Position numbers and translations under genes: made by a program. The notes under the pieces were generated by a model. The model saw only the letters and a list, made by a program, of their open reading frames with translations. It had not been told where the DNA came from and ran no database searches. This document shows positions 32,224 through 39,789 of a DNA stretch of 39,789 nt, one piece after another; position 1 is the stretch's first letter; the number at the start of each line of letters is the position of its first letter. Source of the stretch: JAIBBG01 sp043748015 (GTDB taxonomy: Bacteria > Bacteroidota > Bacteroidia > Flavobacteriales_D > Sanyastnellaceae); assembly GCA_043748015.1 (NCBI GenBank), contig JAYTOA010000215.1:1-39789 (forward strand). The letters are read 5' to 3'.

Positions 32224-35200
32224 ATGTTTCTCATATTCGATACCGAAACAACAGGACTTCCAACTAACTGGAATGCACCGTTGACAGACTTCAATAACTG
32301 GCCGCGCGTAGTACAACTAGCTTGGCAATTGCACGATAGCAAAGGAGCGTTGATAAACGCGAAAAGTATGATCATTAAGCCGGAAGGATTCACCATTCCG
32401 TTCAATGCGGAAAAAGTGCATGGCATTTCCACAGACCGAGCAATGAGGGAAGGTATTCCGATGTCCGATGTCATCATTGCATTTCTTGAAGACTTGAATC
32501 AATGCACATATGTGGCAGGACATAATATTGAATTCGACATCAATGTGTTGGGATGCGAAATGTTGCGCCTAACGATGCCAAATTATTTCGAAGAAAAAAA
32601 ATCACTGGATACAAAAGGACTTTCCACAGACTATTGCGCAATACCCGGAGGCAAAGGAGGTAAATTCAAATGGCCAACGCTAACAGAATTACACCTCAAA
32701 CTTTTCGGTGAAAAATTCCAGGAAGCCCATGATGCAGCTTATGACGTAAGTGCAACCGGCAAGTGTTTTTTCGAATTGCTTGTGCGCGGAGTTTTTGGTG
32801 TTCCTGAATCAGTCGCATCAGAAATATCTTATGAGGCACCGATACTTGAGCAATCAAACTTCAAAAACTCAACGACAACTGAAACTACTGCAGCGCCTAT
32901 TTCACCAGCGATCGTTGAGCAAGATGACGATGAAGATGCCCCACCTTTTGTTCATCTTCATGTGCACACCCAATATTCAGTTCTACAGTGCACATCGGAT
33001 GTTGCGGGCCTGATCAAGAAAGCGAAGCAATGGAAATCGCCGGCGATTGCGATGACTGATCATGGAAATATGATGGCGGCTTTTCAATTTGTGCAGACAG
33101 GATTCAAGCATGAGGTGAAGACGATTGTTGGATGTGAATTCAATTTGAGTCGTGACATGAACGACAAAAAAAATCAGGACAACGGATTTCAAATTCCGAT
33201 TCTTGCGAAGACAAAAAATGGTTATCACTTACTCGCCAAGCTTTCTTCACTTGCGCATACGCAAGGTTCCTATTATGTGCCGCGTATTGATCGAGAAACG
33301 TTGTTGCAATACAAAACAGATCTGATCGTCCTTTCCGGCGGTGTGTATGGAGAAGTTGCGTGGAAGATTCTCAACGAAGGAGAAGAAAAAGCGGAAGAAG
33401 CATTTGTGTGGTGGAAAGAAAATTTTGGTGACGATTTTTACGCGGAACTCAACCGACATGGCCTCGAAGAAGAAGACCACGTCAACATTGTGTTGCTTGG
33501 CCTTTGTGGAAAGCACAATGTAAAATATGTTGCGGCCAACGCTTCCTATTACACTGACCAATCAGACAGTGATGCACAGGATGCGTTGATATGTGTTCGT
33601 GAAGGAGAATATGTTTCACGACCAAAAAAATATATCGGCAAACGTGGTAGAGAATTCCGTTTTGGATTGCCCAATGACTCTTACTATTTGAAATCACCGG
33701 CAGAAATGCAGGAGCTTTTCAAAGACTTGCCACTTGCTATTTCCAACACAGTTGAAGTGGCAGAAAAGTGTGAGTCATACAAACTTTCGCGCAACGTACT
33801 GCTTCCAAAATTTGAAATTCCTTCGGAGTTCCTGGATGCGGAAGACATGACAGATGCCGGTCACCGCGGTGAAAACAATTATCTGCGCCATCTCACTTAT
33901 CTCGGTGCAGAAAAAAGATACGGCACTATCAACGGTGAGCTTCGCGAGCGCATCGATTTCGAATTGACTACGATTGCCAACACCGGCTATCCAGGATATT
34001 TTCTTATCGTTCAGGATTTCTGCAATGAGGCCAGAAAAATGGGTGTGAGTGTGGGGCCCGGTCGTGGTTCCGCAGCAGGAAGCGTTGTTGCTTATTGCAA
34101 TTGGATCACCAATGTTGATCCTATCAAGTATCAACTCCTGTTTGAGCGTTTTCTAAATCCGGAACGTGTGAGCATGCCCGATATTGACATCGACTTTGAT
34201 GATGTTGGTCGTGATAAGGTGATTGATTATGTGCGTCAGAAATATGGACAAAACATGGTTGCTCAGATCATCACTTATGGAACTATGGGAGGTAAATCTG
34301 CGATACGTGATGCAGGAAGAGTTTTCGAATTACCGCTTTCTGAGTCCGATCGCATTGCGAAATACATGCCCGACAATCGCGACCTGAGTGAAATACTCGA
34401 TTGGGATCAGAAACAACTCAATGAAGAATTGAAAGGAGATGATTTGTTGAATGCAAAACATTTACGTGCAATTGCATCTGTCAATACACATGAAGGAAAG
34501 GTGGTGCAGATGGCACGCATACTTGAAGGTTCAGTGCGCAACACAGGCATACATGCTTGCGGGGTGATCATCACACCCGATGAGATTACGAACTACGTTC
34601 CTGTTTCCACAGCTAAGGATAGCAACATGTGGTGCACACAATTTGACAACTCTGTAGTAGAAAGTGCCGGCCTGTTGAAGATGGACTTTTTAGGATTGAA
34701 AACGCTTACGTTGATCAAAGATGCGATTCACATTATTAAGGAGAGACATCAGATTGAAATTGATATCGAATCCATTCCGATAGACGATGAAGAAACGTAC
34801 AAACTCTTTCAGCGCGGCCACACTGTAGGAGTGTTTCAGTATGAGAGTGAAGGAATGCAGAAGCACATGAAAGATCTCAAGCCATCGGTTTTTGAAGATC
34901 TCATTGCGATGAATGCATTGTATCGACCGGGTCCGATGGAATATATACCATCCTTTGTTAAGCGAAAAAACGGACTTGAAGCCATCACTTATGATCTGCC
35001 TGAGATGGAAGATTATCTCAAAGACACATATGGTATTACAGTGTATCAAGAGCAAGTGATGCTGCTGTCGCAAAAGCTCGCCAACTTTTCGAAAGGAGAA
35101 GCTGACGTTCTGCGTAAAGCGATGGGTAAAAAACAGAAAGATGTGCTTGATAAGATGAAGAGTAAATTCATTGATGGTGCCACCGCAATTGGACATCCTG

Positions 35201-36498
35201 CAGAGCAGTTGGAAAAAATCTGGACCGACTGGGAAGCATTTGCGAGTTATGCATTCAACAAATCTCACTCTACCTGTTATGCGTGGATTGCATATCAGAC
35301 TGCCTATTTAAAAGCGCATTACCCCGCAGAATATATGGCTGCTGTATTGAGCAATAATATGAGCGATATCAAACAAGTAAGTTTCTTCATGCAAGAATGC
35401 AAGAAGCAAAATATACCGGTACTTGGTCCTGATGTCAATGAATCAAAATCACTGTTCAGTGTGAATGAAAAAGGTGAAATCAGATTTGGACTTGCTGCAG
35501 TGAAAGGTGTTGGCGAAAGCGCTGTAGAAAGCATTATTGCCGAGCAAAAAAATGGACGATTCGATACCATTTTTGATTATCTCAAGCGAGTTGATTCAAA
35601 AGGAACAAGTAAGAAAACTCTGGAAAGTCTGGCGTTGTCCGGCGCACTTGATGCATTCGGCATGAAACGTTCTGCGTATTTCGCACCGGATGGAAAAAAC
35701 GAATCTTACGTTGAAACGTTGGTGAAATTTTCTTCAGTGATTCGAGAAGAACAGAACACAACACAAGTCTCGATGTTTGGCGATGATGCAGCATCTGTAA
35801 TTGTTGAACCACAGCCGGCGACTGTTGAGTCGTGGGATACAATGACACAGCTATCGCGCGAAAAAGAAGTAGTAGGAATGTATATCAGTGGACATCCATT
35901 GGATGATTTTGCACTTGAGATACGATCATTTTGTACAGAAGGAGGATTGGCTTTGTTACAAGATCTCGACGCAGTGAATGGAAGAGATTTGAAACTGGCA
36001 GGAACGGTTACAGAGTTCAACGAGAAATTTACTAAGAGTACCAACAAACCTTTTGGCACTTTCAAAATGGAAGACTATGAGTCACAATTTGAATTTATAC
36101 TCTTTGGCGAAGACTATTTGAAGCATAAGCATCTTTTGTTTTCCGGATCAAAAATTTTCGCAGTTGGAAAAGCGCAACCTCGCAGATTTGGAAATGAAAT
36201 CAGCGGAATGGAGTTTAAAATTTCCCGCATTGAGCCCCTTTTTGAAATACGCGAAAAGCTTGGACGTTTTCTGGACATCAGCGTTTCACTTCACAAATTG
36301 AATGATGCTTTGATAGACAAGATTTACAGTTCGCTCGAAAATGGAAAAGGCAAAACCCAGGTTCGAATGAAAGTGATGACTGACGAAGGAGAATTGAAAC
36401 TTCCTGCTAATGCGTTTAACAGAGTAAGCATTGCATCTGATGTGTTGTCAAAATTGGAAGAACTGGATGAAATTGAATATGCTGTGAGCGAGAGTTGA
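32224..36498 (+). CDS. dnaE: DNA polymerase III alpha subunit with fused N-terminal DEDDh exonuclease
   Basis: A 1424-residue replicative polymerase. Residues 1-185 are a DnaQ-type 3'-5' exonuclease with a complete DEDDh set: Asp6, Glu8, Asp105, His169, Asp174. An acidic linker (~200-240) leads to the PHP domain (HLHVHTQYS at 244-252; TDHGN). The polymerase core has GPGRGSAAGS, the catalytic PDIDIDFDD and KMDFLGLKT for the third Asp. Then come the tandem helix-hairpin-helix region, an OB fold (LAGTVTEFNEKFTKSTNKPFG) and a C-terminal domain. The PHP metal site is degenerate: the usual LDG Asp is Gln, and the NDCHY Asp and His are Ala and Tyr. Proofreading is therefore expected from the fused exonuclease. 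No terminator is obvious. Confidence 0.96.
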   Translation: MFLIFDTETTGLPTNWNAPLTDFNNWPRVVQLAWQLHDSKGALINAKSMIIKPEGFTIPFNAEKVHGISTDRAMREGIPMSDVIIAFLEDLNQCTYVAGHNIEFDINVLGCEMLRLTMPNYFEEKKSLDTKGLSTDYCAIPGGKGGKFKWPTLTELHLKLFGEKFQEAHDAAYDVSATGKCFFELLVRGVFGVPESVASEISYEAPILEQSNFKNSTTTETTAAPISPAIVEQDDDEDAPPFVHLHVHTQYSVLQCTSDVAGLIKKAKQWKSPAIAMTDHGNMMAAFQFVQTGFKHEVKTIVGCEFNLSRDMNDKKNQDNGFQIPILAKTKNGYHLLAKLSSLAHTQGSYYVPRIDRETLLQYKTDLIVLSGGVYGEVAWKILNEGEEKAEEAFVWWKENFGDDFYAELNRHGLEEEDHVNIVLLGLCGKHNVKYVAANASYYTDQSDSDAQDALICVREGEYVSRPKKYIGKRGREFRFGLPNDSYYLKSPAEMQELFKDLPLAISNTVEVAEKCESYKLSRNVLLPKFEIPSEFLDAEDMTDAGHRGENNYLRHLTYLGAEKRYGTINGELRERIDFELTTIANTGYPGYFLIVQDFCNEARKMGVSVGPGRGSAAGSVVAYCNWITNVDPIKYQLLFERFLNPERVSMPDIDIDFDDVGRDKVIDYVRQKYGQNMVAQIITYGTMGGKSAIRDAGRVFELPLSESDRIAKYMPDNRDLSEILDWDQKQLNEELKGDDLLNAKHLRAIASVNTHEGKVVQMARILEGSVRNTGIHACGVIITPDEITNYVPVSTAKDSNMWCTQFDNSVVESAGLLKMDFLGLKTLTLIKDAIHIIKERHQIEIDIESIPIDDEETYKLFQRGHTVGVFQYESEGMQKHMKDLKPSVFEDLIAMNALYRPGPMEYIPSFVKRKNGLEAITYDLPEMEDYLKDTYGITVYQEQVMLLSQKLANFSKGEADVLRKAMGKKQKDVLDKMKSKFIDGATAIGHPAEQLEKIWTDWEAFASYAFNKSHSTCYAWIAYQTAYLKAHYPAEYMAAVLSNNMSDIKQVSFFMQECKKQNIPVLGPDVNESKSLFSVNEKGEIRFGLAAVKGVGESAVESIIAEQKNGRFDTIFDYLKRVDSKGTSKKTLESLALSGALDAFGMKRSAYFAPDGKNESYVETLVKFSSVIREEQNTTQVSMFGDDAASVIVEPQPATVESWDTMTQLSREKEVVGMYISGHPLDDFALEIRSFCTEGGLALLQDLDAVNGRDLKLAGTVTEFNEKFTKSTNKPFGTFKMEDYESQFEFILFGEDYLKHKHLLFSGSKIFAVGKAQPRRFGNEISGMEFKISRIEPLFEIREKLGRFLDISVSLHKLNDALIDKIYSSLENGKGKTQVRMKVMTDEGELKLPANAFNRVSIASDVLSKLEELDEIEYAVSES

Positions 36499-36585
36499 AA
36501 CTAAATGTTGACACAGAATTTTTCGACCTTCACTGATTCGACGACGACCATGATGCGCGTACTAACAAAACATGAAGGTAAGAAA

Positions 36586-36930
36586 TCACGAGCCACGCTT
36601 TTTCTTCTCTTCCTTGTATTGTCTGTCAATATTTGACCCTGACATAGTTGCCCACTTCTTAGAGTCCGAATTGAATTCCATAATGATTCCTTTGAGTTCA
36701 ATACCTTCTACATCGACAATATCCATTTTGTAACCGGCCACACGATAAAACAATCCAACGTGATTTTTTTCAATGCTGGTAATCGTGAATTGATTCTCGT
36801 ACTTAGTATTGAGGTAAGCTTGTATCTCCGGCTTCACATGTTCTACAGAAGGGCTGTAATACATGCTATACAGCAAAAGGCTGATAACAGCTATAGTAAT
36901 AATTGTAAAGAAAACCGGCACTTTGGTCAT
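36586..36930 (-). CDS. Small membrane-anchored hypothetical protein
   Basis: A 114-residue protein from MTKVPVFFTII at 36930; the earlier start would add 19 residues of unlikely sequence before the membrane segment. One membrane helix (~5-26) is followed by a soluble part (EIQAYLNTKYENQFTITSIEKNHVGLFYRVAGYKMDIVDVEGIELKGIIMEF) and a lysine-rich tail. The soluble part resembles a small alpha/beta domain of the kind found in membrane-bound YfjS-like lipoproteins, but I cannot name a family. Convergent with dnaE, 87 bp apart. Confidence 0.6.
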   Translation of the reverse strand: MTKVPVFFTIITIAVISLLLYSMYYSPSVEHVKPEIQAYLNTKYENQFTITSIEKNHVGLFYRVAGYKMDIVDVEGIELKGIIMEFNSDSKKWATMSGSNIDRQYKEEKKKRGS

Positions 36931-37105
36931 GGTATCAAACTTATTGAATTTCGGAAGACAAGAAAAGGCAAAAAGTGTTTGGCTCATTTGCTAATATTTC
37001 GTCTTATTAACAACTAAGAATGTGTGAAAAAAGTATGCCTTTTGCGATGTACTCAGAAACTAAATTTATGACTCAAGGCAGAAATAAGCTTTCTTCAAAC
37101 TTTGC

Positions 37106-37456
37106 TTACCATTTAGGTTTTATGAAATAGAGTGAGGTTCCATCGGGATCATTGAAGTGTAAAAAAGCTCCGCCGTCCTCCGTTCGTTCGGTCACGATTA
37201 TCGACAATTCGCTGAGTTGAAACTTAGTAAATTCAATATTGTCTGTTGCAAAACCAAGTGAAACATTACCGGAATTTCCTTTCAGTTGTTCCGGTGATGC
37301 GGGATGTAAACCGATCACTAAACCTGGCGCTACCAATTGAGCAAAGTAATCACCCCATCTTTGTTGCAAGGTGAATCCAATGGAATTATAGAACGAAATT
37401 GAGGTATCCAGATTACTAACATTGATTGTCAGGTTTGATTCTATTATTTCCAGCAT
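37106..37456 (-). CDS. VOC/glyoxalase-fold protein
   Basis: A 116-residue protein starting at MLEIIESNLTINVSNLD (37456). The vicinal-oxygen-chelate pattern is clear: an opening strand followed by LDTSISFYNSIGF, then WGDYFAQLVAPGLVIGLHP, and the closing GGAFLHFNDPDGTSLYFIKP. The first metal position, commonly His, is Asn (LTINV), so it may not be a metal enzyme of the glyoxalase I kind. Members include dioxygenases, isomerases and resistance proteins; no reaction can be assigned. It stands alone between a hypothetical gene and the divergent secreted-protein gene. Confidence 0.8.
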   Translation of the reverse strand: MLEIIESNLTINVSNLDTSISFYNSIGFTLQQRWGDYFAQLVAPGLVIGLHPASPEQLKGNSGNVSLGFATDNIEFTKFQLSELSIIVTERTEDGGAFLHFNDPDGTSLYFIKPKW

Positions 37457-37635
37457 GTTGATTTTTTTTACCCTATTTCGATACGCAAGGTACAATTCAC
37501 CAACCACATAATTCAATGGCTAAATCAGGGAGAAATGCCACTCACAATTCCATTAGTTACGACGACATGAATTTTCACACCCAGACTGTCAATATATTAA
37601 TTTTCAACATATAGTGTTTCAATCTGAAATGCAAT

Positions 37636-37643
37636 TAGCTTTG
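37636..37643 (+). promoter_or_regulatory. -7 element upstream of the Ig-repeat protein gene
   Basis: TAGCTTTG matches TAnnTTTG exactly, 71 bp before the start codon at 37715. At the -33 distance (19 bases) there is GTG, two of three bases of TTG. Confidence 0.4.
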
Positions 37644-37714
37644 ATTCACAATTGCCTTCGGTATAGACAATTGCAACCTCAAATCATATTTCAATCTAAT
37701 ATCACTTTTCTACT

Positions 37715-39789
37715 ATGAAGAAACTTTTCCTCATCGTTGTTGTTTTTTGTGCCTTCACTAACATCTACGCACAGAACAACAGCCAAACGGGCGTTGTGTT
37801 GCCATCTGAATTTCACATTACAAGACCTATCAGCGAAATTTTTGCTGAAAATCCAGTTGATGACAACAAATTCTACGGCGAAATAGAATCAGAAGATAGA
37901 AAGGAGCGTGTAGCCCAGAAATTTCCGAAAACAGTAAACGACGGTCCAGAATATGGCAACGATCCTCGATACATACAGGATAAAATGGGCGACATCCTTG
38001 CCGGTCAGACCAAAGCCAGTTGGGCAGGTCAAACTGCAAGTGGATTCCGACCATATGATCCATCCGGTGCGGTTGGACCAAGTCATTACGTGCAGATGAT
38101 CAACTCCACTACGTTTAAAGTGTACAATAAAACAACAGGTGCCGTTATGCTGACGGGTACTCTTGGTAATCTCTGGTCGCCGGCAACCGGCAACAACGGT
38201 GATCCCATTGTGATGTACGATAAGGCCGCTGATCGCTGGTTTCTTGCACAATTCGGAACCAGTACCGACAAGAAAATTTATATCGCAATTTCTACTACGA
38301 GCAATCCTACAGGATCTTACTACACCTATACTTACACGTCACCGCAATTTCCTGACTACCTGAAATTTTCAGTATGGTCTGATGGATACTATATGACATC
38401 CAATCAAAGCACGCAAAAAGTTTTTTGTTTCGAGCGCACTGCAATGCTTGCCGGAGTTGCAACAGCCAGATCTGTTTACACTAACTATTCTCCTCCGAAA
38501 TCGGGCTTCTTTTGTCCACTTCCGGGTGATGCTGGTGATGGAACATTGCCTCCTGTTGGAACACCTTGTCCAATATTTTCATTTTCAGACAATGGATGGG
38601 GTTCCGGCTACAACGATGCGATGAATATATACAACATGACTGTGAACTGGGTTCCAACCACACCTACAGCAACTATCGCACTCGCGGCAAACGTACCTGT
38701 TGCCGCCTTTGATGCATCATACAATTCGAGTTGGAATGATGTTTCTCAACCAGGCACAACACAAAAATTGGATGGCATTGGAGGTGTGTGCATGTATCGC
38801 GCTCAATGGAAAACATGGTCGGGCTACAATACCATAGTATTGAACTGGGCAGTAAAAATTTCAACAACACAGCGCAGTATCAAATGGTGTGAGTTGCGTC
38901 AGAATCAAACCACAGGAGTCTGGACAATGTATCAGGAAGGAATTTATACTCCAGATGCCAACACCAGATTTATGGGAAGTATAGTAATGGATAACAACGG
39001 CTCCATTGGATTGAGTTATTTGAAATCCAATTCAACATCAATTTATCCCGGACTGTATTACACAGGTAGAAGATCATGCGATCCTCTTGGAACATTACCC
39101 GTTACGGAGGCTTTAGTAATAGCCGGAACAGGATCACAAACAGGTCAGAACAGAGTTGGCGATTACGCACACTCAACGATGGACCCTGACGGCGTAACTA
39201 TCTGGAGCACGAGTGAATACATGGGAGGCTCAACGGGAGCTAGCGCGGCGAGAACAAGAATTTTCTCCTATCAGATTACTCCTTGCACAACAGCTGCAGC
39301 TGTTACCATTGCACAAACCGGAGGAACAAATCCTGCATGCACAGGAGCATCACTTACATTCACTGCCACACCAACCAATGGCGGAACAACCCCTGCTTAC
39401 CAATGGAAACTGGCTGGTGTCAATGTCGGAACCAACTCACCCACATACACCACTACGTCTATCACGAATGGACAAGCAGTGACTTGTGTTATGACATCCA
39501 ATCTTGTTGGTGTGACAGGAAATCCTGCGACATCCAATGCGATTACCATTACCATCAATTCTGCAAGTAGTCCATCCGTATCAATCGCTTTGACTGCAGG
39601 AACAAATCCATCTTGCGCAGGATCATCCATGACATTCACAGCAACGCCTACGAATGGAGGAACAACACCTGCATATCAATGGAAAGTGAACGGTGTGAAT
39701 GCGGGAACGAACAGTGCAACATTTTCCACAAGCGCTTTGACAAATGGTCAGGTTGTAACGTGTGTTCTCACTTCAAACCTTGCATGTGT
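37715..39789 (+). CDS. Large secreted protein with Ig-like repeats (3' end outside window)
   Basis: The frame from ATG 37715 is open without a stop to the last base (691 codons). Residues 1-19 are a signal peptide (MKKLFLIVVVFCAFTNIYA|Q). Residues ~85-525 form a domain rich in Gly, Trp and Tyr (SGAVGPSHYVQMINSTTF, GDPIVMYDKAADRWFLAQF, SDGYYMTSNQS), perhaps a beta-propeller; its opening is found in other secreted Bacteroidota proteins but has no function I can name. From residue 530 there are Ig/PKD-like repeats of 92 residues with two conserved Cys each. By analogy with neighbours a T9SS sorting domain is expected past the window edge. A role in surface adhesion or gliding is possible but not shown. 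Confidence 0.88.
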   Translation, partial: MKKLFLIVVVFCAFTNIYAQNNSQTGVVLPSEFHITRPISEIFAENPVDDNKFYGEIESEDRKERVAQKFPKTVNDGPEYGNDPRYIQDKMGDILAGQTKASWAGQTASGFRPYDPSGAVGPSHYVQMINSTTFKVYNKTTGAVMLTGTLGNLWSPATGNNGDPIVMYDKAADRWFLAQFGTSTDKKIYIAISTTSNPTGSYYTYTYTSPQFPDYLKFSVWSDGYYMTSNQSTQKVFCFERTAMLAGVATARSVYTNYSPPKSGFFCPLPGDAGDGTLPPVGTPCPIFSFSDNGWGSGYNDAMNIYNMTVNWVPTTPTATIALAANVPVAAFDASYNSSWNDVSQPGTTQKLDGIGGVCMYRAQWKTWSGYNTIVLNWAVKISTTQRSIKWCELRQNQTTGVWTMYQEGIYTPDANTRFMGSIVMDNNGSIGLSYLKSNSTSIYPGLYYTGRRSCDPLGTLPVTEALVIAGTGSQTGQNRVGDYAHSTMDPDGVTIWSTSEYMGGSTGASAARTRIFSYQITPCTTAAAVTIAQTGGTNPACTGASLTFTATPTNGGTTPAYQWKLAGVNVGTNSPTYTTTSITNGQAVTCVMTSNLVGVTGNPATSNAITITINSASSPSVSIALTAGTNPSCAGSSMTFTATPTNGGTTPAYQWKVNGVNAGTNSATFSTSALTNGQVVTCVLTSNLAC
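39302..39789 (+). repeat. 276-bp in-frame repeat encoding Ig-like domains
   Basis: The first unit spans 39302-39577, and a second begins at 39578 and is cut by the window edge after 212 bases. Both read V-T/S-I-A...GGTNP-C...TFTATPTNGGTTPAYQWK...GVN-GTN...T-GQ-VTCV-TSN. Differences are spread across third positions, so the copies are diverged rather than recent. Confidence 0.8.

Noticed and set aside
34690..35268. A 192-codon open frame on the minus strand inside dnaE
   Set aside because: It lies fully antisense to the conserved polymerase core, its composition is rich in His, Phe and Cys as expected of a reverse reading of coding DNA, and it matches no family.
1..39789. CRISPR array, tRNA, rRNA, prophage or anti-phage system
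   Set aside because: I found no regularly spaced direct repeats, no tRNA- or rRNA-like stretches and no nuclease, integrase, capsid or abortive-infection genes. The only spaced repeats are the palindromic units and coding repeats described above.

Overview
The window looks like chromosomal DNA of a Bacteroidota bacterium. Three points support this: C-terminal type IX secretion (T9SS) sorting domains on secreted proteins, promoters of the Bacteroidota form TTG-N19-TAnnTTTG (clearest at 5029-5058), and families typical of that phylum (DUF4331, DUF4139, SusC-like TonB receptor architecture, DnaQ-DnaE fusion polymerase). I cannot place it below phylum with confidence. I see no rRNA, tRNA, CRISPR array, prophage or intact insertion sequence.

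Layout. 1-4.8 kb: the end of an unknown gene, then a minus-strand series of EamA transporter, membrane-anchored SRPBCC/GyrI-like protein, purine nucleoside phosphorylase, and a secreted cytochrome c / dicopper monooxygenase-like protein. 5.0-7.0 kb: a DEAD-box RNA helicase behind a near-consensus promoter and a structured leader. 7.1-7.4 kb: a nest of palindromic repeats, with a related single copy at 1.0-1.1 kb. 7.6-13.9 kb: a plus-strand module of DUF4331 secreted protein, TPR lipoprotein, TonB-dependent receptor and small membrane protein. 14.0-22.1 kb: a minus-strand alpha-glucan operon (GH31 alpha-glucosidase, GlgE, maltokinase, GlgB) with a palindromic candidate operator over its promoter. 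22.3-22.4 kb: an 80-bp pair of IS3-like ends with no transposase. 22.5-27.6 kb: a minus-strand stress/signalling island (conserved hypothetical protein, universal stress protein, receiver-CRP fusion regulator, soluble PAS histidine kinase, TauE-like permease, Hsp20). 27.8-32.0 kb: a plus-strand operon of DUF4139 protein, truncated hemoglobin, Tat-type FAD amine oxidase-like lipoprotein and a hypothetical outer-membrane-like protein. 32.2-36.5 kb: the replicative polymerase DnaE with a fused DEDDh exonuclease. 36.6-37.5 kb: a small membrane protein and a VOC protein. 37.7 kb to the end: a large secreted protein with Ig-like repeats that runs off the window.

How the genes fit together. The glucan operon encodes maltose -> maltose-1-phosphate -> linear alpha-1,4-glucan -> branched glucan, but without the trehalose synthase that usually supplies the maltose. 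In the stress island, the promoters of usp and hsp20 carry the same arrangement: two TGA-N6-TCA-type dyads whose centres are exactly 22 bp apart, at nearly the same distance from a TAnnTTTG-like box. The receiver-CRP regulator encoded between the two genes keeps the Glu and Arg that read a TGA half-site. I therefore propose a small self-contained two-component regulon (kinase -> receiver-CRP -> usp and hsp20); it is the most testable new observation here. The DUF4331/TPR/TonB module is a second candidate for an uncharacterised system, probably linked to uptake or surface display of an unknown ligand.
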